A stretch of DNA of 49,224 nucleotides from Candidatus Roizmanbacteria bacterium (lineage in GTDB: Bacteria; Patescibacteriota; Microgenomatia; UBA1406; GWC2-37-13), in assembly GCA_016181725.1 (NCBI GenBank), contig JACOYT010000020.1, positions 1-49,224 on the forward strand, in the 5' to 3' direction. Each line of letters begins with the position of its first letter. Position 1 is the stretch's first letter. The notes under the pieces are model-generated. The model saw only the letters and a list, made by a program, of their open reading frames with translations. It had not been told where the DNA came from and did no database searches. Of the stretch, positions 41,253 to 47,931 are shown piece after piece. Both the position numbers and the translations under genes were made by a program.

Positions 41253-42776
41253 CTACTCCCACTCCATGGTGGCAGGTGGTTTATTGGTTACATCGTATAC
41301 GACGCGGTTTACCTCTTTTATCTCGTTTACAATTCGAGAAGAAATGGTATTTAAGAGCTTATAGGGAAGATGTACCCAATGAGCGGACATGGCGTCTTTT
41401 GCCTGAATAACTCGCAGTGCTATGGTATTGCCGTAGGCTCGATTGTCGCCTCGTACTCCTGTCGTTTGTATTCCAGTGTGTACGGCAAACGCCTGCCAAA
41501 CATTATTTGTCAATCCTGCCTTTTTCATCTCCTCCTGAAGAATTGCATCAGCCTTGCGTACCATTTGCAGTTTCTTATCAGTCACCGATCCGACAATCCG
41601 AACCGCAAGGCCGGGACCAGGGAAAGGTTGTCTCTGGGTTATTTCATCCGGCAGCTTGAGAAACTTTGCAATTTTTCTAACCTCGTCTTTATAAAAGTTC
41701 CTTAATGGTTCGATAAGAATCAAGCGCATTTTTTTAGGAAGACCAGCAACATTGTGATGAGTTTTTATCTTCTTGCTATGTTTTGTCCCTGCACTTTCTA
41801 TGACATCAGGATAGATGGTTCCTTGTATGAGAAATTTTGCGCCCATTTTTTTTGCCTGCTTTTCCAAAACCTCAATAAAGGTATTTCCAATGATTTTTCT
41901 TTTTTCTTCTGGGTCAACCACTTTGGAAAGTTTTTTTAAGAAATCCTTCTTGGCATTAATTATCCGAACTTTCATCTTAAGGTATTTTCGAAAGGTTTGA
42001 GAGAGGAGTTTGGTTTCATCTTTTCGCATAAGACCCGAATCAATATAGATCGGTGTGAGGTTTGTACCAAGCGCTTTGTGCGTGAGCATAGCGGCAACCG
42101 ACGAATCAACTCCGCCAGACAATGCGCAGATTGCTTTTTCGCTACCGACTGATTCTTTAATATCTAAGACAATCTTTTTTATATACGATCGGCTAATCGC
42201 TTGTTTTTGAGGTTTTAATCCGCAGATCTTAAGAAAGTTTTTGAGAATCTGATCGCCGAATTGAGTGTGTACAACTTCTGGGTGAAACTGGATCCCAAAG
42301 ACATTTTGTTTTTTATTAGCTATTGCCGCATATGGGATGGTATCTGTTCTTGCAAGAATTACGAATCCCTTCGGAGCGGTTACCACTTCATCTCCATGTG
42401 ACATCCATACAGTAAACAAGGGGGGAGTGTTTTTAAAAAGAGAAGAGGAATGTGTTATGGTAAGTTTGGCTGGACCAAATTCTTGTTTTTTACCACGGGT
42501 AACTTTGCCACCGAGTAAATGCGTAGTAAGTTGTAAACCATAACAGATACCGAGTATCGGGATACTTTTTTTAAATATTGAAGAAGCGAAAGATAAGGCA
42601 TTTTTCTCATACACCGATGCCGGACCACCGGACAGAATGATTCCTTGGACTTTCGTCTTATACAAAAAGGAGGGAAGCGCTTTTGGGAGAACAATTTTTG
42701 CCAAGACGCCCCACTCGCCGATGCGTCGCGCAATAAGGTGGGTGGTTTGGGAGCCGAAATCGACAACAACTACCAT
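41253..42776 (-). CDS. guaA: GMP synthase (glutamine-hydrolysing)
   Basis: The 507-residue enzyme converts XMP to GMP. The class I glutamine amidotransferase domain has ILGICYGLQ (catalytic Cys) and GIQFHPEV. The ATP pyrophosphatase domain has the P-loop-like ALSGGVDSSVAA, and the C-terminal dimerisation domain ends LPYKLLNTISSRIVNEI... and PPATMEWE. It follows guaB after 8 nt, so the two-step route IMP to XMP to GMP is encoded as one unit. Confidence 0.97.
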   Translation of the reverse strand: MVVVVDFGSQTTHLIARRIGEWGVLAKIVLPKALPSFLYKTKVQGIILSGGPASVYEKNALSFASSIFKKSIPILGICYGLQLTTHLLGGKVTRGKKQEFGPAKLTITHSSSLFKNTPPLFTVWMSHGDEVVTAPKGFVILARTDTIPYAAIANKKQNVFGIQFHPEVVHTQFGDQILKNFLKICGLKPQKQAISRSYIKKIVLDIKESVGSEKAICALSGGVDSSVAAMLTHKALGTNLTPIYIDSGLMRKDETKLLSQTFRKYLKMKVRIINAKKDFLKKLSKVVDPEEKRKIIGNTFIEVLEKQAKKMGAKFLIQGTIYPDVIESAGTKHSKKIKTHHNVAGLPKKMRLILIEPLRNFYKDEVRKIAKFLKLPDEITQRQPFPGPGLAVRIVGSVTDKKLQMVRKADAILQEEMKKAGLTNNVWQAFAVHTGIQTTGVRGDNRAYGNTIALRVIQAKDAMSAHWVHLPYKLLNTISSRIVNEIKEVNRVVYDVTNKPPATMEWE

Positions 42777-42784
42777 ACGGTGAT

Positions 42785-43891
42785 CTACGTTAGGTAATTT
42801 TCACCAGATTCAACAATTTTTATAGCCTGTGGATGTCCTTCGGTGTAACCGGCAGGACTTGTTTTTATAAATTTTGATTTCTTGAAAAGCTCGGCAAGAT
42901 TTCTTGCGCCAAGGTAATAGAGGGATGTTCGCAAACTCCCATCGATTTGATAAAGGAAGTGAGAGGCCTCTCCTTTGTAAGGAACGAGTCCTTCAACGCC
43001 TTCTGCAATAAGCCTTTTTTTATTGGTTTCTCTCAGTTGTCCATATCGCTCTGCGGATCCTCTAATCATTGAGGTGGCAGAGCCCATACCTCGATACTCT
43101 TTATATTTCTTTCCACCCCTTACTATAGTTTTCCCTGCTGATTCTGTAAAGTGCGCAAGAAGCGAGCCAAGCATCACCGCTCGTGCGCCAAACGCAAGCG
43201 CTTTTGCCATGTCTCCTATCTGGCGAATTCCACCATCGGCAACGACGGGGATATTGCTTGCGTTTGCCGCTCTCACAGTCTCCGTTATGGCTGTGATTTG
43301 CGGTGTTCCCATACCGCTTATGACGCGGGTCGTACAGATGCTTCCTGGACCCATGCCAACCCGAAGGATATCTGCGCCTTTTTTTATAAGCAACCGTGCA
43401 CCTTCATAAGTTGATACGTTTCCTGCCATAACAACAGCTTTTGGAAAAAGTTTCTTAATATACAAGAGAGCATCGATGACAAATTTCGAATGACCATGGC
43501 CGGAATCAATCGCGATTATATCGCTTTGAGCCTTCATAAGTTCTCTTGTTCGTTCTTCAAGATCTGCTCCTGTACCGACTGCGGCCCCAACTAAAAGTTT
43601 CTTCTTTTTTATCTCAGCAACCATTCCCGCTTGCTTTTTGACATTAAGATTTCTGTGGATTACGCCAAGTCCCCCGTGTTTCGCCATGACAATAGCCATA
43701 TCAGTCTCTGTGACCGTATCCATGGGTGAGGAGATGAGGGGAAGCTTTAATACGATATTTTTATGGAGTTTTGTGGTAAGATTGACATCTTTTCTCTTAA
43801 AATCGGTGTAGCTTGGAAGGAGCAAAACATCATCAAAGCTCAATCCAACATGGGAGGCGATTTTATGTTGAAGAATCTTTACGGTGTCCAT
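42785..43891 (-). CDS. guaB: IMP dehydrogenase lacking CBS domains
   Basis: The 368-residue protein oxidises IMP to XMP. The catalytic loop GMGPGSICTTR with its Cys and the flap-region RGMGSATSM are present. In typical IMPDH (about 490 residues) two CBS modules follow the IHRN segment; here IHRNLNVKKQAGMVAEIKK runs directly into LVGAAVGTGADLEER, so the Bateman module that senses purine nucleotides is missing. I used ATG 43891: it lies 5 nt after a -10 box, and the family starts near MDTVKILQHK. A TTGCAA/TACAAT promoter precedes it. Confidence 0.94.
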   Translation of the reverse strand: MDTVKILQHKIASHVGLSFDDVLLLPSYTDFKRKDVNLTTKLHKNIVLKLPLISSPMDTVTETDMAIVMAKHGGLGVIHRNLNVKKQAGMVAEIKKKKLLVGAAVGTGADLEERTRELMKAQSDIIAIDSGHGHSKFVIDALLYIKKLFPKAVVMAGNVSTYEGARLLIKKGADILRVGMGPGSICTTRVISGMGTPQITAITETVRAANASNIPVVADGGIRQIGDMAKALAFGARAVMLGSLLAHFTESAGKTIVRGGKKYKEYRGMGSATSMIRGSAERYGQLRETNKKRLIAEGVEGLVPYKGEASHFLYQIDGSLRTSLYYLGARNLAELFKKSKFIKTSPAGYTEGHPQAIKIVESGENYLT

Positions 43892-43896
43892 AAATA

Positions 43897-43925
43897 ATTG
43901 TAGGAGAAACAAAAACGATTTGCAA
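43897..43925 (-). promoter_or_regulatory. Promoter of guaBA, leaderless
   Basis: On the minus strand TTGCAA (43920-43925), a 17-nt spacer and TACAAT (43897-43902) precede the guaB ATG by 5 nt. The transcription start would fall at or next to the ATG. Confidence 0.65.
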
Positions 43926-43946
43926 CTGAAAAATTAGTGGGGACAA

Positions 43947-45536
43947 TTATAACAGGTCTTTTAGACGTTGGGAGACTTTCTTTATACCAAACTCAAGAAT
44001 AAGGTCGGCTGCTTTTGGACCGTAATCGCGGCCAAGAAGCACTTGATACAATCCACGAAAAGCTTCTTTTGCCTGAAAACCATTTTTATTTAATAATTCA
44101 AAGATCGCCTCTTGCAGTTTTTCGCGGTTGCGTGTTTTCAACGTAGAAAGTTCATTGTTCAACTTTCTTAAAAACTCTTTTTGTTCCCTTGTAAGGCGAT
44201 GTCTTTTCGGTGATTTTTCTGTAAGTTGAATTTTTATATCATCCCTCGCATATTCTTTTAAATATACCTGTGTATAGACAACTCTTTCCTCAAGCATCTC
44301 TTTCTCTCCGCTTGTTAAAGATGAGCCTTTTTGTTCTTCAAAGAACTTCAATATATGAGTTTTTGTTTTCGACAAGTTTACAATCGTTCTGAAGCGTGGA
44401 AGAAACATTCGTGCTTGAGGAAGCGGTCGGACCGCAGAAAGTTCGATGATCCTTGCAAAATCTGATAGCACTTCGCCTTGTTTTCCCTCCGGAAGCTTTT
44501 TCTCAAGCTTGTCAAAATATGCGCTCATACAGCGGTCGTAATCGTCGAAAAGATTTAGGATGGCATCGCCATATGGATCAAAATCAAGAGTCCGTTCAAT
44601 CGGTGTTCTTACCAGTAGAAAGCGAAGTATATCAGGAGGAAGAATCTCGGATACTTCCTTTGCTGAAGCTCCCACACCTTTGGATGATGACATTTTTCTC
44701 CCTCCGATGATGAAAAATTCATATCCAACAGGATAGGGGACCGCATACCGGAACACCTTTTTTACAACCTCACTTGCTATATCATGGGAGCCTCCGGCAG
44801 ACATGTGGTCTTTTCCCGCCCCCTCAACAGTTACCCCAATAACCTTCCACTTTGCCGCCCAATCAATCTTCCATGACATTTTTCCTTTGCCATTGAAGGG
44901 CGAGATCTTTCCTTCATTACCGCATCCACGCGCCCACGCAACCATCTGCGGCTTACAGCGATAATATACGTATCTGCCATCCCATTTGTAGACTGATGTC
45001 GTTCCTATTTTTTTACATTTTGTACAGACAACATTGAAAGGATGCCAGTCTCTTGGCTGTTTTACCTTTAGGACTTTTCGGTAGATGCTTCGGATTTTAT
45101 CGGCATTGTCAAGGACCTCCCTAATGACTCCGTTCATCTTTCCCAAATTGTAAAGGTCAGATGCCCAGATGATCTGTGGATGGCAGTTTATGGATTCAAA
45201 CACATCCTGAAACTCTTTTGCATAGTATTGGGCGAAGCTTTTATATCCTTTGACAGGTGAGGGAATTTTATAAAGCTGCATGCCAGCATATTTCTCCCAT
45301 TTCTCATAATCAAGGTAAGAGGGGATGCTATCCATTGGATCATGGTCGTCAAATACATAGGTGTACTTTGTCTTCACTCCATTTTCTAAAAGAACTTTGT
45401 AGACGAGATCATGAATAACCACCCCACGGAGCGACCCAACATGGATACGACCGGAGGGTGTTTTCATATCGTCGACCCACTCTAGTGGAAGCTCGCGTTT
45501 TTTAATATTTTTTACTTCGCGGTCAACCCAGATCAT
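43947..45536 (-). CDS. lysK: Lysyl-tRNA synthetase, class I
   Basis: The 529-residue enzyme is the class I (archaeal-type) LysRS, not the usual class II enzyme. The HIGH-like motif is HVGSL in RIHVGSLRG and the second signature is GRKMSSSKGVG. A CxxC zinc-binding pair and a second Cys-containing region lie between. It charges tRNA-Lys. It sits between greA and guaB on the minus strand. Class I LysRS is found in archaea and scattered bacteria, so an ancient transfer is the usual explanation. Confidence 0.95.
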   Translation of the reverse strand: MIWVDREVKNIKKRELPLEWVDDMKTPSGRIHVGSLRGVVIHDLVYKVLLENGVKTKYTYVFDDHDPMDSIPSYLDYEKWEKYAGMQLYKIPSPVKGYKSFAQYYAKEFQDVFESINCHPQIIWASDLYNLGKMNGVIREVLDNADKIRSIYRKVLKVKQPRDWHPFNVVCTKCKKIGTTSVYKWDGRYVYYRCKPQMVAWARGCGNEGKISPFNGKGKMSWKIDWAAKWKVIGVTVEGAGKDHMSAGGSHDIASEVVKKVFRYAVPYPVGYEFFIIGGRKMSSSKGVGASAKEVSEILPPDILRFLLVRTPIERTLDFDPYGDAILNLFDDYDRCMSAYFDKLEKKLPEGKQGEVLSDFARIIELSAVRPLPQARMFLPRFRTIVNLSKTKTHILKFFEEQKGSSLTSGEKEMLEERVVYTQVYLKEYARDDIKIQLTEKSPKRHRLTREQKEFLRKLNNELSTLKTRNREKLQEAIFELLNKNGFQAKEAFRGLYQVLLGRDYGPKAADLILEFGIKKVSQRLKDLL

Positions 45537-45543
45537 ACCTTCT

Positions 45544-45609
45544 CGTCATTCCGAGCGAAGCGAGGAATCTAAAAGCTTCGCAGATCCTTCACTATCGTTC
45601 AGGATGACA
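45544..45609. repeat. REP/MITE-like imperfect palindrome
   Basis: GTCATTCCGAGCGAAGCGAG and the sequence after it can fold onto AGATCCTTCACTATCGTTC and AGGATGAC across a short loop, giving a stem of about 27 nt with mismatches. The right half repeats the GCAGATCC...GGATGACA unit of 1467-1495. It separates greA from lysK. Confidence 0.6.
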
Positions 45610-45657
45610 TAGTACCAGATATTGTAATACAATCCTACCTTTATTGTTGAAGAAGAG

Positions 45658-46116
45658 TTATTGTATTTTTAGGATTTTGTGGAGTGCTTTTCCCGATGGT
45701 GTTTCAACCTCTACCGTATCGTTTGTCTTTTTGCCAAGCAGAGCTTTCCCCAAAGGAGAGGTGTGGGAGAGCTTTTTTACCAAAGGGTCTGCCTCAAACT
45801 CGCCGACAATCGCAAAGGTATCGGTGTTTCCTTCAGAGGCAATTGTGACGGTTGAACCAATAGCGACCTGTGAACCGGTTTTTGCGTTTTCAACAACTTC
45901 GGCGTGCTTGAGGATTTCCTCTATCTCATGGATTCGTTCCTCAACAAGGTCAAGACCTTCTCGTGCTGCAGAATATTCTCCGTTTTCAGCAAGATCGCCC
46001 ATCCCTCTGGCTTTCCGGAGCCGTTCCACAACTTCAGGACGCTTTATTTCTTGGAGTTCTCGCAACTCGTCCTCAAGTTTTTTTCGACCTTCCTGGGTGA
46101 GTTGTACTTTGTTCAT
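45658..46116 (-). CDS. greA: Transcription elongation factor GreA
   Basis: The 152-residue protein has the N-terminal coiled coil (LTQEGRKKLEDELRELQEIKRPEVVERLRKARGMGDLAENGEY shortened to its key DLAENGEY acidic tip) and the C-terminal FKBP-like domain with PLGKALLGKK. GreA rescues backtracked RNA polymerase by stimulating transcript cleavage. The acidic tip residues Asp and Glu are intact. Confidence 0.96.
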   Translation of the reverse strand: MNKVQLTQEGRKKLEDELRELQEIKRPEVVERLRKARGMGDLAENGEYSAAREGLDLVEERIHEIEEILKHAEVVENAKTGSQVAIGSTVTIASEGNTDTFAIVGEFEADPLVKKLSHTSPLGKALLGKKTNDTVEVETPSGKALHKILKIQ

Positions 46117-46214
46117 GGTAAATAAAAAATCCCCTTACATGCCGCCATCCTTATTTCGGGGATCTGGTACAATACTACTATATTTTAACCTCAAAGTCAA
46201 CATTGGTTCATCTT

Positions 46215-46287
46215 GGCCCCGTCGTCTAGTGGCTTAGGACGCTAGGTTCTCATCCTAGTAACACGGGTTCGACTCCCGTCGGGGTCA
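46215..46287 (+). tRNA. tRNA-Glu (anticodon CUC)
   Basis: A 73-nt cloverleaf fits: acceptor GGCCCCG/CGGGGTC, D arm GTCT...GGAC, anticodon arm CTAGG-TTCTCAT-CCTAG with anticodon CTC, four-nucleotide variable loop, T arm ACGGG-TTCGACT-CCCGT and discriminator A. CCA is not encoded; the next bases are CCG. It reads GAG codons. It lies beside a repeat-bounded gene array. Confidence 0.93.
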
Positions 46288-46310
46288 CCGCGCATAGAAC
46301 GAGGAACATT

Positions 46311-46378
46311 GAACAGAGAACATGGAATTGTTTCCCGATATTCTGTATTCGGTATTCAACGTTCCCCGTTCTCTGTTC
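46311..46378. repeat. Hairpin downstream of tRNA-Glu
   Basis: GAACAGAGAAC (46311-46321) and GTTCTCTGTTC (46368-46378) form a perfect 11-bp stem. The loop contains a further partial stem around CCGAT...TTCGG. It may terminate tRNA transcription or be filler-derived; no U-run follows. Confidence 0.45.
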
Positions 46379-46420
46379 TAAATTCTTCAGAATCATCATT
46401 AACTGTCTTTTTTAATTTAG

Positions 46421-46503
46421 GGTTCGAATCCTTCCCCCTGGACCCAGTATTTTAGTCACATAAATCTCCTTGCGCAAAGAGACGTTCGAACCTTTTTGAT
46501 ATA
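46421..46503 (+). repeat. Cassette-boundary repeat, copy 1
   Basis: The copy begins GGTTCGAATCC, continues CCTGGACCC (from 46437), a TTTTAG segment, and ends with a 23-nt block starting GACGTTCGAACCTTTTTGAT (46481-46503) that is identical in copy 2. The end block supplies an extended -10 box (TGATATAAT) for the GNAT gene, whose ATG lies 6 nt after it. Confidence 0.65.
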
Positions 46504-46511
46504 ATTTCTCC

Positions 46512-46985
46512 ATGAAAATAAGAAGGGCTGATTTAAATGACAAAAATCAACTCAAATACCTACTCCAAGGTTTTTATCTAGACGATAAAAAAAGATTTTC
46601 AAAACAGCTTCAAAAATGGGAAAAATATAAGAACGACCAAGATGTTATTGAAGCTACTTCAACTAATTATTTAAACGATCAAAAATATATTGTTTACGTT
46701 GCAGAAAAAGATAATAACTTAATAGGTTATATCGTAGGAGAAGTAAAAGACAAACCTCATAAAGTATACGATAAGGAAGGATATGTCCAAGATTGGTTTG
46801 TTCAAGAAGAATATAGAGAACAAAATATAGGAAAACTCCTATTCGATATTTTAATAAAAGAGTTCAAAAGATTGAACTGTACACATATTGCCCTTGATTC
46901 TTTTGTTGAAAATAAAAGAGCAATTGATATTTACCATAAAATGGGATTCAAGAACAGACTTTTAGTATTAAGAAAAGAGATGTAA
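46512..46985 (+). CDS. GNAT family N-acetyltransferase
   Basis: The 157-residue protein has the GNAT fold: an N-terminal MKIRRADLNDKNQL, a central sheet with YIVYVAEKDNNLIGYIVGEV, and the acetyl-CoA loop in VQEEYREQNIGKLLFDILI (R-x-x-x-I-G-K), ending with IDIYHKMGFK. The acceptor is unknown. Its codons are strongly A/T-biased compared with neighbours by eye. The stop codon lies inside the next copy of the boundary repeat, and the gene is probably expressed leaderless from the -10 box in the preceding copy. Confidence 0.85.
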   Translation: MKIRRADLNDKNQLKYLLQGFYLDDKKRFSKQLQKWEKYKNDQDVIEATSTNYLNDQKYIVYVAEKDNNLIGYIVGEVKDKPHKVYDKEGYVQDWFVQEEYREQNIGKLLFDILIKEFKRLNCTHIALDSFVENKRAIDIYHKMGFKNRLLVLRKEM

Positions 46986-47099
46986 AAAGTTCTAACGTCC
47001 CTTCGGTAAACTCAGGACAAGCCTCCACGTGCCTGGACCCGCTCTTTTTAGCCTCAAAAATACAGCCTGGGACGTGGACGTTCGAACCTTTTTGATATA
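46984..47099 (+). repeat. Cassette-boundary repeat, copy 2
   Basis: This is the fullest copy. It begins AAAAAGTTCTAACGTCC (46984-47000), includes CCACGTGCCTGGACCCG (47025-47041) and CTTTTTAG, and ends with the conserved 23-nt block (47077-47099). AACGTCC and GGACGTT, and inside them CCACGT and ACGTGG, form nested inverted pairs. About 20 nt (CTTCGGTAAACTCAGGACAA) in the left half are absent from copy 3. Confidence 0.65.
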
Positions 47100-47107
47100 C
47101 TTTTACT

Positions 47108-47875
47108 ATGGATTTAGAGCCAAAGCCGAGGGATATTATCACTGTAATAGATGAATTAACAGAGAAAGCAATAAAGAGTGGTGAGTTAGTTGAGACACCA
47201 TTTGCAACATTTCGATTCCCATATCTTTCTGATCCGAGATTTCTGAAATCCCCCTTTAGAGATGAAATTTTAAAGATAGGAGTACCAGAAATGACTGTCG
47301 GGGCTACCAAAAAAGCAGTTGAAGAATTGACGATAAAAGACAAATTAGAAATAACCACACTTATACCTGAGTTCGATCCTAATGGTAACTATAAAGGAGG
47401 ACAGGCCATCTTCCCTTCACGTGTAGAGATTTATTTCTATCCATATAGTACAAATCTCGTAGAAGGAATGAGGCTAACAGCAAGAACAGTGGGTCACGAG
47501 CTTAACCATTGCGCACGACTCAAAAAAAGAGGACATGGGACAACATTACTTGATGATATTGTGTCCGAAGGATTAGCGGTATATTATGAGGAACACTGGG
47601 GTGGTGAATATTTACGAACTGTCCAAGGACACAATCTTACTGAGGAGCAGATTGTAGAGGAATTTGAAAAAGCAAAACCGTTAATCGATTCTGAAGATTA
47701 TGACGCTGACTCGTGGAGATGGGGAACTGGGGGCGCACACCCAAAGCAAACCATCTATTCCTTAGGGACTAGGTTAGTAGAGCGATTCTTTCAAAATAAC
47801 CCTAAAACAACGATGCGTGAGGCTGTTAGAATGAAAAGTAAAAGAATTCTAAAAGGGAGCGGACTTCAACTTTGA
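47108..47875 (+). CDS. Predicted Zn-protease, DUF2268-like
   Basis: The 255-residue protein has a zinc-binding HELNH (HExxH) in TARTVGHELNHCARLKK and a downstream SEGLAVYYEEHWGG that would supply the third ligand, the arrangement seen in DUF2268/YjaZ-like predicted peptidases. No signal peptide is present, so it is probably cytoplasmic. The C-terminal part has YSLGTRLVERFFQ. It lies between copies 2 and 3 of the boundary repeat and its -10 box (TGATATACT) is part of copy 2, 6 nt before the ATG. Confidence 0.78.
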   Translation: MDLEPKPRDIITVIDELTEKAIKSGELVETPFATFRFPYLSDPRFLKSPFRDEILKIGVPEMTVGATKKAVEELTIKDKLEITTLIPEFDPNGNYKGGQAIFPSRVEIYFYPYSTNLVEGMRLTARTVGHELNHCARLKKRGHGTTLLDDIVSEGLAVYYEEHWGGEYLRTVQGHNLTEEQIVEEFEKAKPLIDSEDYDADSWRWGTGGAHPKQTIYSLGTRLVERFFQNNPKTTMREAVRMKSKRILKGSGLQL

Positions 47876-47879
47876 GCCT

Positions 47880-47912
47880 AAAAAGTTCGAACGTTCTCCA
47901 CGTGTCTGGACC
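47880..47912 (+). repeat. Cassette-boundary repeat, copy 3 (left half)
   Basis: AAAAAGTTCGAACGT (47880-47894) is followed by CCACGTGTCTGGACC (47898-47912), matching the left half of copy 2. The conserved right block is not found; the M16 peptidase gene ends on the other strand 20 nt further on. Confidence 0.6.
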
Positions 47913-47931
47913 ATCTTTATCAACACCTACA

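Noticed and set aside
45537-45657. T-box or other aminoacyl-tRNA-sensing leader before lysK
   Set aside because: Only a REP-like palindrome is present; no specifier loop or T-box sequence is seen.
46419-46446. Truncated tRNA 3' end (GGGTTCGAATCC...TGGACCCA)
   Set aside because: The T-arm resemblance is weak (about 4 bp stem), no matching acceptor strand lies upstream, and the same positions recur as part of the boundary repeat.
46421-47912. A bona fide integron
   Set aside because: No integrase in the window and the core sites (GTTCGAA, TTCTAAC) do not fit the attC consensus; kept only as a cassette-array hypothesis.
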